A DNA stretch of 64,000 bases from Isoetes taiwanensis (GCA_021234155.1 JAJEKV010000017.1:5373874-5437873), one strand, 5' to 3'. Shown: positions 46,211 through 58,311, counted from the stretch's first letter. The notes: generated by a model not told the origin, from the letters alone. Numbers and translations are program-made.

Positions 46211-46240
46211 AAATTTCCAACTCTTTAATGAAACTCGCTT
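46211..46240 (-). repeat. Right terminal inverted repeat
   Basis: The reverse complement reads AAGCG, then TTTCATTAAAG, then AGTTGGAAATT, matching the left end. Followed directly by the second CAAC (46,241-46,244). Confidence 0.75.
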
Positions 46241-46458
46241 CAACTATTTATTCACTCCATTGTTTTGCCTATCACACTGATAAAAAACTGCATATCCCTC
46301 GGGCAAGATGTTTGTAGTAGGTAGAAGCTTTGTTTTCATTGAAGTAATTGTACATGTGAACTGCAGACTATGTGTTTTCTTCTCGTGACAAAATTATCAT
46401 AAGATCTCTTTACACACTCCATGGTAAATGCATTGAAGTTATATTGATGTGGATGATT

Positions 46459-46529
46459 GTGGTTGTAGTTTAGTGGTTAATTCCATCGCTAGGGTCAGTG
46501 GAGACTGGCTCGACTCCCCAAGAACCACA
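46459..46529 (+). pseudogene. tRNA-His-like copy A20
   Basis: CATCGCTAGGGTCAGTGG, no GTG; D arm end shortened. Confidence 0.5.
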
Positions 46530-46846
46530 AAACTCACATTAATCTTAAGCCAATTCAATGGCTAATGCCCACCTATCTTTTACACTAAACCATTCAAAAT
46601 TGGCACTCTATGATGATCTGAACACTAATATATCTAAACTCTATATTCAATGCATGACATCCACTCATTTCTCCTTACATCCTGGATAAAAAATGCCCAT
46701 CATTGTCGCGGCATATAAGTTTCTAGTAGATATTGTTTTGCTCCCTGATTGAAAGATTATATTTCGTAGAAATCCAAAAACTTTGTGTTTACTTCACCAA
46801 AGATTAGAATATCGATGTTTTACTAAAGTTGTTTCCTTATGTTGTT

Positions 46847-46920
46847 GTGGTTGTAGTTTAGTGGTTAGAATTCCATCGCTGTGGCTGGAGTAATCTGGCT
46901 CGACTCCCCAAAGAACCACA
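46847..46920 (+). tRNA. tRNA-His(GTG)-like copy B20
   Basis: Loop CTGTGGC with GTG; the 3' stem is shortened; B box GGCTCGACTCC kept. Confidence 0.53.
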
Positions 46921-47499
46921 AATATCTCAGATTTATATTCTCTTGTAATATGAGGCTTCAATTCATCTCGTGAGTATCGCTCAACCTTACTGCTGAGCAT
47001 TGCGGAAATTTACTAGACGCTGTCCATAACATGTGTCCGCATTACGAAGAATGTGGATCCAAAAATGTAAACCGGTCAAGGCATGCTTTATTTTGAAAAG
47101 TAGAATCCTATTAATGAAGTCCCACGACAAGGAATCCATACCATCTCCGCAGACTCCATCCCTTATCCATTCTATTCCATGGCTAATGCTAAACTCCGTG
47201 AACCCTAAATAATTCAAGTAGCTTGATACTCTATTTCGCCTATGGAGATGATGACATCTGTATAACCAGCCTATTCACTCCATTACTTCCTCGGGCCTCA
47301 TTTACACGCTGATAAAAATCCTCACACATCCCCGGGCTATGTTTGTAGTAATGTAGAAGCTTTGTTCACTGAAAGGGACGTTGTGGTGTTTACGGTGGAA
47401 TCTCGGTGATTAAAGTGTTTTCTTCTGCGGAGAAAAATTCATCAAGATCCCTTTGCACAAGATGGTAAAATGCATTGAAGTTATAATAATGTGGATGTT

Positions 47500-47571
47500 G
47501 TGGCTAGAAGCCATGGTTAGAATTCCAATGCTACAGCTGTGGAGACCTCAGTTCACTCTCACAAAACCACA
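47500..47571 (+). pseudogene. tRNA-His-like copy A21
   Basis: A box damaged (GTGGCTAGAAGCC); anticodon region CAATGCTACAGCTGTGG. Confidence 0.42.
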
Positions 47572-47891
47572 AAACTCACTATACATTAATCTGAAAGCCA
47601 CCAATGGCTAATGCCCATCTCAGTTTCACATACACTAAACCATTCAAAATTGGCACTCTATGACATTCATGAACACGTAATATATCTAAACTCTATATCA
47701 ATGCATGACATCCACTCATTTTTTACATCCTATAAAAAATGCCCATCATTAATGTAGTATATAAGTTTCCTAGTAGATATTGTTTTGCTCCCGACAAAGA
47801 TTTATTTTGTAGGAACTAAAAACTTTGTGTTTACTTCCAATTAGAAAACAGAATACTTTATGTTTTACTAAAGTTGTTTCTTTATGTTGTT

Positions 47892-47962
47892 GTGGTTGTA
47901 GTTTATGGTTAGAATTTCCACGCCAGGCTTGAGGATTCGGGCTTCAATTCCCAAGAACCACA
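47892..47962 (+). pseudogene. tRNA-His-like copy B21
   Basis: CCACGCCAGGCTTGA, no GTG. Confidence 0.48.
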
Positions 47963-48530
47963 AATATCTTGTATTTATATTCTTTTGTAATATGAGGCTT
48001 CCTAATTCATCTCAAAGGCATCGCTCTCAACCTACTGCTGGAGCATTTCTTGTGGAGAGATTCTCTGCCTGACGTTCAGCAATATGTAGTCTGTACATGA
48101 AGAATGTGGATCCGTAAAAATGTAAACCGTCGGGCTTTCATGTGCTTTATTTTGAAAAGTAGAATCCTAATAATGAAGTCCTACTCTAAATCCTATACCT
48201 GACTGTGACTCCATCCTCTATCCATTCTATTCCATGGCTAATGCTAAACCTGTGAACCCTAAATAATTTGGGTATTGATAATTTATCAGTCTGATCTGAG
48301 TGACAGCACATCTACAACTATTTATTCACTCACATTCTATTGCTTGATAAAACTGCCACATCCCCCGGGCAAAGATGTTTGTAGTAGGTAGAAGCTGAGC
48401 CCGGGATTGAAGGATTGTAGGTTACAGAATCCAGACTATGTTTTCTTTTCTGTGACAAAATTATCATAAGATCCCTTTTTTTTCACAATGCATGGTAAAT
48501 GTATTAAAGTTATATTGATGTGGGATGTGA

Positions 48531-48595
48531 CTGGTTGTAGTTTAGTAATAAATTCCTGAATGTTATCGCAGACCCTCAATTTCAACAGAACTACA
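48531..48595 (+). pseudogene. tRNA-His-like copy A22, badly decayed
   Basis: Recognised by position and by TGGTTGTAGTTTAGT at its start; the middle part is lost. Confidence 0.42.
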
Positions 48596-48866
48596 AAAAC
48601 TCACTATACATTAATTTTAGAAGCCAATTCAATGGCTAATGCCCAATTGCCTTTACACTAAACCATTCACAATTGGTACTTCAAGGCCTTATGGACATCA
48701 ATATGTTCAAACTCTTACACATGTGCCAAAATGCCCATCATTGTCGTGGTATATAAGTTTCTTTGTAGATATTGTTTTGCTCTGGATTATGATTTATTTT
48801 GTAGAAATCCAAAAACTTTGTGCTACTCTAATTAGAAGATTAGGAATAATGAGGTTACTAAAGTTG

Positions 48867-48891
48867 CTTGGGTCAATTTCAAAGAACTACA
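48867..48891 (+). pseudogene. tRNA-His-like copy B22, 3' fragment only
   Basis: Only TTGGGTCAATTTCAAAGAAC plus the 3' end remains; everything from the acceptor to the anticodon is deleted. Confidence 0.5.
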
Positions 48892-49464
48892 AATATCTTC
48901 TATTTATATTCTTTGTCATATGAGGCTTCGCAATTCATCTCAAAGGCATCGCTCAACCTACTGTTGAGCATTTCTCTCATGGAGATTCTGTATCAGACGT
49001 TGTCCATAACATGTGTCCGTGTATTACGAAGAATGTGGACCAAAAATGTAAACCGGCCATAAGGCATGCTTATTTTGAAAAGTAGAATCCCAATAATGAA
49101 GCCCCACGACAAGGGAATCCCATACCATCTATGCACTTCATCCTATTCATTCTATTCCATGGCTAATGCTAAACCTGTGAACCCTAAATAATTCGTAGCT
49201 TGACACTCTATTTCGCTACCGACACCTATTTTATTACCCATGTACTATTTATTCACTTCCATTACTTTTGCTCATTTACACGCTGATAAAACTGACATTC
49301 CCTCGGGCAAGATGTTTGTAGTAGGTAGAAGCTTTGTTTCAGGATTGAAGGGACTGATGCCTACAGAAATCCGTAGACTATGTAAGTTTTCTCGCGACAA
49401 AATGATCATAAGATCCCTTTTTTCACACGATGGTAAATGTATTGAACTAATATTGATGTGGGTT

Positions 49465-49532
49465 GTGGTTGTATTTTTAGTGGTTGAATTCACGCCAGGT
49501 CAGTGGAGACCGAAAGCTCGACTTGAACTACA
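49465..49532 (+). pseudogene. tRNA-His-like copy A23
   Basis: CACGCCAGGTCAGTGG, no GTG; A box interrupted (GTATTTTTAGTGG). Confidence 0.48.
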
Positions 49533-49844
49533 AAAATCACTATAGATTATTCCCATAAGCCAATTCAATGGCTAATGCCCACCCGGCTTCCTTACACTAA
49601 ACCGCTCAAAATTGGGACTCTTTCGACATCTATGGACACGAAAGATATCTAAAACTCTATAATCAATGCATGACATCTACCGATGGGAGAAGTAGAATGT
49701 CATCTTTATCGCATATAAGTTTCTAGTAGATATTGTTTTTCCTTTGATTGAGATTATATTTGTAGAAATCCAAAAACTCTTTGTGTTTACATCAATTAGA
49801 AGATTAGAATATGTATGTTTTAATAAAGTTGTTTCTATGTTGTT

Positions 49845-49916
49845 GTGGTTGTAGTTTAGTGGTTAGAATTCGCTGCTGTGGCCGCGGGAGACTCGGGTCA
49901 ATTCTGTTAATCCACA
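49845..49916 (+). tRNA. tRNA-His(GTG)-like copy B23
   Basis: Loop CTGTGGC with GTG inside CGCTG...CGCGG; the T arm is weak. Confidence 0.5.
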
Positions 49917-50476
49917 AATATTTTGTATTTATACTTTGTAATAATTTATATTTCTGCTACAATTCATCTCAAAGGCAACTCTGTTGAGCATTTCCTTGTG
50001 GAGATTCTACTAGACGTTGTCCATAACATGTGTCCGTGCATGAAGAATGGATCCAAAAATGTAAACCATCATAAGGCCCGGCTATTTTGAAAAAGTGAAT
50101 CCTAAATGCTAAAGTCCTACCATTATGGAATTCATTACCATCTCTTCCGCACTCCATCCTCTATCCATTCTATTCCATGGCTAATGCTAAACTCCGTGAA
50201 CCCTAAATAATTCAAGTAGCTTGATACTCTATTTCGCCTTATGGAGACTTATGACATCTAGAACTATTTATTCACTCCATTACCATTTTACACGTTGATA
50301 AATATCCCGCATATCCTCAAGTGCATGTTTGTAGTAGGTAGAAGCTTTGTTTTCATTGAAGGATTGTAGGTTACGTGAACTTAGACTATGTGTTTTCTTC
50401 ATGGACAAAATTATCATAAGATCTCTCTTTACACACGATGGTAAAATGTATTGCAGTTATATTGATGTAATGGATT

Positions 50477-50554
50477 GTAGCTTGTAGTTTAGTGGTTAGG
50501 AATCTCCATCACAGGGTCAGTGGAGACCTGGGCCTCTAATTCCAAAGAACCACA
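50477..50554 (+). pseudogene. tRNA-His-like copy A24
   Basis: Acceptor start disrupted; CATCACAGGGTCAGTGG without GTG. Confidence 0.45.
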
Positions 50555-51409
50555 AAAACTCACTATACATTAATCTTAGAAGCCAATTCAATGGCTAATG
50601 CCCACCTATCTTTACATACACTAAACCATCTAAAATTGGCACTCTATGACATCTATGACTCTAATATATCTAAAACTCTATATTCAATCCATGACATCCA
50701 CTCATTTTACATCCCATAAAAATGCCCATCATTGTCGCGGCATATAAGTTTCTAGTAGATATTACTTTGTTCTCATTGAAAAGATTATATTTTGTAGAAA
50801 TCCAAGCAAAACTTTGTGTTTACTTCCAATTAAAAAAGATTAGAATACGATATGTTTTTTAGCCAAAAACAAGGTTGCATATTAAACGAGAGCAAATCAT
50901 CTAAACGGAGCAAAAGGAATATTCTAAAGATTCCTTTTTTCCCCAAAAGGGCTAAATTGAGGTAAAATACAAAAAATGACATAAAACCTGTATTTGCACC
51001 CTCAAAAAATAGCCCATTTCTTTTGTGCTAAGAGGGAATTGACTGGCCGCGACACTTTTTCAATCAACTAGAATTTTTCCAAGTATGTTTTTAGAGAGAA
51101 CTCATGTTTTAAGAGCCATAACTTTTTATTCAAAATAGAAGTGAAGTAGTGAAACTAAATTGTAGTATATTCAAAATTGATGATAGAATCTTGATATTCA
51201 CATGCAAAATTTTTACAGTGATTTTAAGTACCTCGCTTTGTGCAAAGGTGAGAAGCGATGAGAGAAGGATCGAAAGCACAAAACAACCATTAGAGTTCTT
51301 TGATTTAAAGGTTGGACAACACGATTTCAAGATGTGCCCCTAGAAATTACCAAATTTCTCTTGCTTAAATAGTGGAGAGAGTAGCCAAAACTAATATTGT
51401 GTTCGAACA

Positions 51410-51725
51410 CGCGGAAACCTTTAATGTAATTGAATACACTTGCTATTCCGAATAGCCAACGTAAAATATTAAACTTTTTGTATTCCTCGAATACACTTTA
51501 TTCTAGAAGGAGTAAGGAAAAACTAAGCAAGATCAACTAGGTTTTTCCGCATTTTAGTTTATTTTAATGACCTTGCATTTATTTATTTTTTTGATTTGCA
51601 AAAATACAGATCGCGGGTTCCAAATAATAAAAAGGATTTTGTTTATTTGTTTTTGCATGAAATAGGATACCGGGATTTAGGCTCCAAATACAGGAAATGT
51701 ATTCGAATACACTTTGTATTCCGTA
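51410..51725 (+). repeat. Dispersed GTATTCGAATACACTTT motifs
   Basis: Palindromic attcgaataca pieces followed by cttt occur at about 51,431, 51,480 and 51,700. They resemble the core of the array at 53.46-53.65 kb. Confidence 0.55.
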
Positions 51726-52552
51726 TCACATTTTAGTCTCTCAACGAGAGGGGCGTAATTTTTTTCTCAGTTTCCTCTCAGCGCCATCGAAGCCATCTAC
51801 TTCTACCGGCTCGCATGTCGATACTTCGCTCATTACGATGATCCGGACGGCTTTGGTATGGCACAAGTTCTGGGATTTAGGGATTCTAGAAGTTACCATT
51901 TATTTAGGTCTTCACACCATCGTGTTTCTTTGCTTAGGGTCTTCAGCCTATCCTGGCCTTCAAAGACCATCCCTGCCTTCATCTATCCGAGCTTTAGCAA
52001 CTATCCGGGTCTTCAAGAACTATCCCACATGGTTCATCAACTATTTAGGCCCGTGGCCGCGATCTCAACGGCGTGGTTTTTTGCAATCGGGCTCCAATTT
52101 AGAGACGCTTTTGTCAGTCGTGTAATACAAGGAACAAGCTTTAAGTGGGAATGCTTCTAGCAATGTGGTTTTGATGCAAGGTTTTATCCCACTTTGTGTA
52201 CTGTAGGTTTTGGATGCACGAAAACATGTGCAAAGGCAATTTTGTTTGACATTTGCTCCAATATTTATTGTCCCTGAGTTATATCTCGATTGTGAAGGTA
52301 AATTAATCCATACAATTGGTTACTAAATGATACAAGTTACTAACTTAATTTTGATTGGAAACCGCAGATCCCCACTATCGACATAAATTTGAAAATGAGC
52401 CTCGAAGCTTGCGTAAATGGTCACCGCCACTGAAATTGTAAGTTTTTGAATTATTTTATTAAGTTATCTATGTCGATCAGCTCTTGGCTACCTAACTATC
52501 TTCAATAATACAGAAATTTAGGAACTTCTTCATTTGTCACCGAGAAGGTGCT

Positions 52553-52735
52553 AGTCCGGTAGTGGATAAACGCAAATAAATGCACGCGGATTTGCTAGTC
52601 CTAAGATGGATAAATGCACCGATTTGCTAGTCTCAACGTGGAAAAATGTTGTGGATTTGCTAGTCCAAGGTGGATAAATGCAACGACCGCTAGTCTTAGG
52701 TGGATAAATGCAATGTGCGTATGAAGGCGTATGAA
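52553..52735 (+). repeat. Minisatellite of about 43 bp, four copies
   Basis: Unit: ggtggataaatgca, then cggatttgctagtc. Copies start near 52,568, 52,606, 52,648 and 52,690 with small indels. Confidence 0.8.
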
Positions 52736-53464
52736 TGTTAGAAGATGCATTTGTTTGGTCTTTGTAACCGTGTTAAAGTTAACATGTCGATACCAACATT
52801 GGCCTGTTTTGTGAAAGCAAAAATCACTACCCCTCATCATTTTGCTAAATATCATCCGACTTGAAATGAAAATATTGAGTTGCTTACACTGTCATGAGCA
52901 AGGATGGCTAAAGTATCATTAGAGATAAAATTTTTAGCCACATATACAATGAAGACAACAAATAATAAAATATAAGATAACAATAGAAGTTCATTGTTCG
53001 AAGTACAATATTAGCCATACACATTATCAAGGCGGTTTGAAGAACAAAGAAAAGAGGACATATCAAGCAAGTCATAGACAGAATCAAGAAGCACACATAA
53101 TGTGCTAAAACGTATTGCTTGAAACAAAGTAATATTGTACTTCAATTTGAGACCTGCTGGGCAAGGATGGCCTCTAGTGCCTTGCAAGTAGCATTAGAGG
53201 CTAATATTGTATCAATTTGATGGACTTGTATTGAAGGCAAGTATTATTTAGTGCTCCTTGTGGCATTAGGACTTAAAGCTGCTGGATAGGATACATGATG
53301 AGCATTTTGGTGATCCTACTAGACTCGAGGGTTATAGTAGAGTATGTTTCCCTAGGATTTGAGGCAGGTGGTTTATTGCCTACGCAAGGGTTTGCTCATA
53401 AGTGAACTCAATCCAAAAGTGGCTGAGGTATCATCTACAACCGAAATATAGCCAGGATCCAAAC

Positions 53465-53650
53465 ATGGCTCCTGTTTGTATTCGAATAGCATAAGAGTAA
53501 ATGCTTGTATTCCTAATACAATAAGAGTGCAGGTTCCGTATTCCGAATAGTGTTAGAGTGCATGTTGTATTCGAATACACAAGAGTGGTAAAGGTTTCTA
53601 TTTCCGACAATATAGGAGTGGCCAATATTCTATTCCGAATAATATAGTGT
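53465..53650 (+). repeat. Minisatellite with GTATTCGAATAC core
   Basis: Five copies of roughly 38 bp: tgtattc(c)gaata, then ataagagtg, then a short variable tail. The core is a perfect 12-bp palindrome in one copy. Confidence 0.8.
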
Positions 53651-54132
53651 ATTCATAAGCAAACCTTCTAGATGATTTCCGCATGTTCTAGTGATTTAAT
53701 TCCTTCATTATACCACAAAAATTTCATGATTACTTCTTTTCATGACTTACACTTTCGTGTTAATGTTCGTAATTAACCTCGCGATCACACCTTGCACCCC
53801 CTTCTGCTTAATATCTACACTTCACCTGCTTTTTATCTATTATAAATTGGGACCTTTTCTGTGTGTTCATAATAACTGTGGAAAAATAAACAAAGTGAGT
53901 TGAAAATATACTAAATCATAATCACCATAATGTTTTGAACTTAAGCCCTAAATTGATTTTTTAAATGGTTGATATCTTGATTTATCATAAAAAATAAAAT
54001 TGGGGCTAAATAGGATTAATAGGTTACGGTAATCCCAGAGACTGGGCGGTTTTCTTCGGTGAGAAAATTATCATAAGATCCCTTGTACACGATGGTAAAT
54101 GTATTGAAGTTAGTAATAATGTGGATGTGGTT

Positions 54133-54208
54133 GCGGTTGTAGTTTAGTGAAAGCCAGAATTCCATCGCCAGGCTGTGGAGACTGGGCCTCGACTCCCAAA
54201 GAACCACA
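54133..54208 (+). pseudogene. tRNA-His-like copy A25
   Basis: CATCGCCAGGCTGTGG, no GTG; D arm altered. Confidence 0.48.
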
Positions 54209-54532
54209 AAACTCACTATACATTAATCTTAGAAGCCAATCTCAATGGCTAATGCCCATCCGCTCTTACACTGGCCAAACCATTCAAAATTGGCACTCTA
54301 TGATATCTAAGAATGTTTAAACAGGTCTAAACTCTAAGCATTCAATGCATGACATCCTTTACTCATTTTTTATATCCCGATAAAAATGCCTATCATTGTC
54401 GCGGTATATAAGTTTCTCAGTATATTGTTTTTGTCTCGACGAAAGATTTATTGCAGAAATCCAAAAACTTAAGCTACCTAATTAGAAATTAGAATACGTG
54501 ATGTTTTACTAAAGTTGTTTCTTTATGTTGTT

Positions 54533-54601
54533 GTGGTTGTATTTAGTGTTGTGAATTCCACGCTGTGGTCAGGAGACCGGCCCTGATCTCAAAGAACCAC
54601 A
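54533..54601 (+). tRNA. tRNA-His(GTG)-like copy B25
   Basis: CCACG-CTGTGGT-CAGG with GTG; the D arm has lost bases (GTATTTAGTGTTG). Confidence 0.5.
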
Positions 54602-55166
54602 AATATCTCAGTACTTATATTCTGCAATATGAGGCTTCCGCAATCCATCCCCAAAGGTACCGCTCAACCCACTCGCTGGAGCACTTCCTTGTGTGGAGGA
54701 TTCTAATAGACGCTTGTCCATAACATGTGTCCGTATACGAAGAAGGTGGATCCAAAAAATGTAAACCGTCGTAATATGCTTATATTTTGAAAAGTAGAAC
54801 TTTCCACATGAAGTCCTGCTCAGCAACCATACCATCTCAGACCCATCCCTCTATCCATTCTATTCCATGGAAGCACAAGTAAAACCCAGAACCCTAATAA
54901 TTTGGTATTGATACCTATTTCGCCTATGGAGACGATGACATCTACAACTATTTATTCACTCCATTACTTCCTCGCCATTTACACGCTGATAAAAACTGCT
55001 GGCGATATCTGTAAGTATGTTTGTAGTAGAAGCTTTGTTCGGATTGAAGGACTGCAGGTCACAAAGAAACCTAGGACCATGCGTTTTCTCTGCGACAAAC
55101 CATCATAAGATCCCCTTTCCACACGATGGGTAAATGTATTAAAGTTATATTGATGTGGACGTGATT

Positions 55167-55245
55167 GTGGTTGTAGTTTAGGCAAGCCAGGGAATTCCAC
55201 GCTGTCGCCAGGGGAGCACCGTGCCTCGACCCCGTTAAATCCACA
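55167..55245 (+). pseudogene. tRNA-His-like copy A26
   Basis: CCACGCTGTCGCCAGG; the anticodon reads GTC and the D arm is altered. Confidence 0.45.
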
Positions 55246-55523
55246 AAAACTCACTATACATTAATTTTAGAAGCTAATTCAATGGCTAATGCCCAATTGC
55301 CTTTACACTAAACCATTCACAATTGGTACCTTTGACATCTATGGATACCTAATATATCTAAAAACTCTATATTAAAGCAAAATGCCCATCATTATCGTGG
55401 TATATAAGTTTCTTGTAGATATTGTTTTGCTCCCGATTGAAAAGATTATATTTTGTAGAACCAAAACTTTGTATGTTTACTTCAATTAGAAGATTAGAAT
55501 ACGATGTTAAAGTTGCTTCCTTA

Positions 55524-55565
55524 TGTTGTGGCCGTGGAGACCGGGCTCCCGGACTTTAAACTACA
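55524..55565 (+). pseudogene. tRNA-His-like copy B26, 5' half deleted
   Basis: The flank ttatgttgt runs straight into the anticodon loop (GTTGTGGCCGTGGAGACC). The deletion lies between two ATGTTGTGG-like words, consistent with short-homology recombination. Confidence 0.6.
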
Positions 55566-56134
55566 AATATCTTCTAATATATTCTTTTGGTCATATGAGG
55601 CTTCCGGTGACCATCTCAGCATCGCTCAACCTTTACCGTTGAGCATTTCTCTCTGGAGATCTCTACTAGACGTTGTCCATAACATGTGTCCGACATGAAG
55701 AATGTGGATCCAAAATGTAAACTCATTAAGTAAGGCATGCTTATTTTGAAAAGTAGAATCCTAATAATGAAGCCCCAATGGCTAAGGGAATCCATACCAT
55801 CTATGCACTTCATCCTCTATTCATTCTTATTCCATGGCTAATGCTAAACCTGTGAACCCTTGCAATAATCTTCATAGCTGACACTCTATTTCACAATGGA
55901 CACGATGACATCCGCAAAATTATTTATTCACTCCATTACTTTTGCTCATTTACACGCTGATAAAAATCCGCCATTCCCAAGATGTTTGTAGTAGGTGAAG
56001 CTTTGCTTCGCATTGAAGGACCTAGCTTTAAGCGGTGAATCCGTGAGATTCATGTGTTTTCTTCTTGCGACAAAATGATCACAAGATCCCTTTTTTCACG
56101 ATGGTAAATGTATTGAACTAATATTGATGTGGTT

Positions 56135-56209
56135 GTGGTTGTATTTTAGTGGTTAGAATCACTCTGTGGGCTGCGGGAGACCCTCGAGCTCGACTCCCAA
56201 AGAACCACA
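56135..56209 (+). tRNA. tRNA-His(GTG)-like copy A27
   Basis: CACT-CTGTGGGC-TGCGG keeps GTG with a loop insertion; B box AGCTCGACTCCC kept. Confidence 0.48.
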
Positions 56210-56519
56210 AAAATCACTATAGATTATTCTTCATAAGCCAATTCAATGGCTAATGCCCAATTGCCTTTACACTAAACCGCTCAAATTCTTTTGACATCTA
56301 TAGCGGACACGAGTATATCTAAACTCTGAGTAATCAATGCATGACATCTAATCGATACATGTGCTAAGAATGCCCATCTTTGTCGGCAATAAGTTTCAGT
56401 AGATATTGTTTTTCCTTGATTGTTATCAAGTATTTCGTAGAAATCCAAAAACTTTGTGCTTTCATTTCAATTAAAAGATTAGAATACGATGTTTCACTAA
56501 AGTTGTTTCTCATGTTGCC

Positions 56520-56592
56520 GTGGCTGTAGCCTAGTGGTTGAATCAATGCCTGTGGTCGTGAGCACCTCTGCCCCACTCCCCAAAGAACCACA
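56520..56592 (+). tRNA. tRNA-His(GTG)-like copy B27
   Basis: GTGGCTG acceptor; loop CTGTGGT with GTG; A box with two transitions (TAGCCTAGTGG). Confidence 0.5.
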
Positions 56593-57152
56593 AATATTTT
56601 GTATTTATATTCTTTGTAACACGAGGCTTTGCTAATTCATCTCAAGGCATCGCTCAACCTTACCTTCGTTGAGCATTTCCTTGTGGAGATTCTACTGATT
56701 GTCCATAACACATGTGTCCGTGCATGAAGAATGGATCCAAAATGTAAAACCATCATGCAAGGCCTCGCTATTTTGAAAGTAGAACTTAACAATGAAGCCC
56801 TCGACGACAAGGGAATCCATACCATCTATGCACTCCATCCCCATCCATTCTATTCCATGGCTAATGCTAAACTCAGAACCCAAATAATTGCAATGATACC
56901 TATTTTGTCTACAGGACATGATGACATCTATAGCTATTCATTCACCCATTACTTTTGGCTCATTTACACGCTGATAAAAATACGCCAATACATCCCCTCG
57001 GCGAGATAGTTTGTAGTAGGTAGAAGCTTTTTCCGCATTGAAGGACCTGTGAGTTTCAGCGTGAACTGCAGACTATGTTTTCTTTCTATGGACAAAATGA
57101 TCATAAGATCCTTTTCACATGATGGTAAAATGTGTTAGCTATTGATGTGGTT

Positions 57153-57223
57153 GTGGGTTGTAGTTTAGTGGTTAGAATTCCACGCTGTGGTCGTGGAGAC
57201 CGGCCCGACCCCAAAGAACCACA
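57153..57223 (+). tRNA. tRNA-His(GTG)-like copy A28
   Basis: Fully paired arm CCACG-CTGTGGT-CGTGG with GTG; A box intact; the T arm is shortened. Confidence 0.57.
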
Positions 57224-57549
57224 AAAATCACTATGATTATTCTTACAAGCCAATTCAATGGCTAATGCCCACCGCTCCTTACACTCAAACCATTCACAAT
57301 TGGTACCTTTGACATCCATGGACCCGAATATATCTAAACTCTATATTGAATGTATGGACATCTATTGACTTTACATGTGATAAAAATGCCCATCATTGTC
57401 GCGGTATATAAGTTTCTAGTAGATATTGTTTTGCCTCGATTAAAAAGATTAAGTATTTTTGTAGAAATCCAAAAATTTTGTGTGTTTACTTCAATTAGAA
57501 GACTAGAATACGATGTTTTACTTAAAGTTATTTCCTTTGGCGTTGTTGT

Positions 57550-57630
57550 GTGGTTGTTGTAGTTTAGTGGTTAGAATTCCATGTTGTGGCCGGGTGGGAG
57601 TACTCCTGGCCTCACCCTCAAAGAACTACA
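57550..57630 (+). tRNA. tRNA-His(GTG)-like copy B28
   Basis: CCATG-TTGTGGC-CGGG with GTG; small insertions in the acceptor and variable region. Confidence 0.5.
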
Positions 57631-58237
57631 AATATCTTCTATTTATATATTCTTTGTTACATGAGGCTTCTAATTCATCTCAAAGGTACTGCTCAATCCT
57701 TACTGTTGAGCATTTCTTGTGGAGATTCTGGCTTTTCAGACGTTGTTCATAACATGTGTCCAGACACAGTAAGAATGTGGATCCAAAATGTAAAATCATT
57801 TTAGCGCATGCTTATTTCTTTGAAAAAGTAGAACTTAACAATGAAGCCTCATGACCAAGTGGGATCCATGTACCATCTATGCACTCCATCTCTATCCATT
57901 CTATTCCATGGCTAATGCTAAACTCGTGAACCCTATATAATTTGCGCTGATAATTTATTTTGCTGGCCTATGGACACGGCTTATCTTACAGCTATTTATC
58001 TACTCCATTATTTTTGCTCATTTACACGTTGATAAAAATCCGCCGATATCCCCTCAAGATAAGTTTGTAGTAGGTAGTTTCTGGTTTTCGCATTGAAGGA
58101 CCTGTAGTCGAGGTGAACCCAGGACTATGTGTTTCTTCTCAAGGGGATGTCAAAAGTTCTGATCATGTAAGATCCCTTTCAAGCCACCTACGGTAAATGT
58201 GTTGAAGCTATGTTGATGTGGGCTGTGGTTGTGGCCA

Positions 58238-58311
58238 GTGGCTGTAGCCTGTAGCCTAGTGGTTAGAATCCACTGCCAGGCCTGAGCAATCTCGGCCCTG
58301 CTGAAACCACA
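58238..58311 (+). pseudogene. tRNA-His-like copy A29
   Basis: A tandem duplication of gtagcct in the A box; CACTGCCAGGCCTGA without GTG. Confidence 0.45.

Larger units (their letters stand above)
35419..46240. mobile_element. 10.8-kb class II-like element inserted in the satellite
   Basis: Satellite sequence ends ...tctacaac at 35,418 and resumes caactattt... at 46,241. Removing the segment restores the normal tctacaactattt of other units, leaving CAAC duplicated as a 4-bp target site. The left end AAGCG..TCATTAAAG..TTGGAA (35,419-35,446) matches the reverse complement of the right end (46,240-46,211) in the same three blocks. A 4-bp duplication excludes typical hAT (8), Mutator (9-11) and Tc1/mariner (TA), and fits Sola-like or unusual CACTA-like families. 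No transposase domain is recognised inside. Confidence 0.8.
46241..50860 (+). repeat. Satellite block III, four and a half units
   Basis: Continues block II in register. A copies are spaced 1,041, 1,031, 934 and 1,012 bp. The short spacing is due to loss of most of one B copy. It breaks off at 50,860 in the spacer before the next B copy (gaatacgatatgtttt). Confidence 0.92.
50861..54018. other. 3.2-kb non-satellite interruption
   Basis: No recognisable gene. The satellite does not resume in register (it stops in the A half and restarts in the B half), so this is not a clean insertion. Ends read tttagccaaaaac and, inverted, tttagccccaat, a weak 7-bp terminal similarity. Open frames at 51,697-52,160 (142 and 100 codons) are unrecognised. 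Minisatellites are listed separately. Confidence 0.45.

Noticed and set aside
50861-54018. A second clean TIR transposon in the satellite
   Set aside because: The satellite does not resume in register and the ends share only about 7 bases (TTTAGCC), with no target duplication visible.
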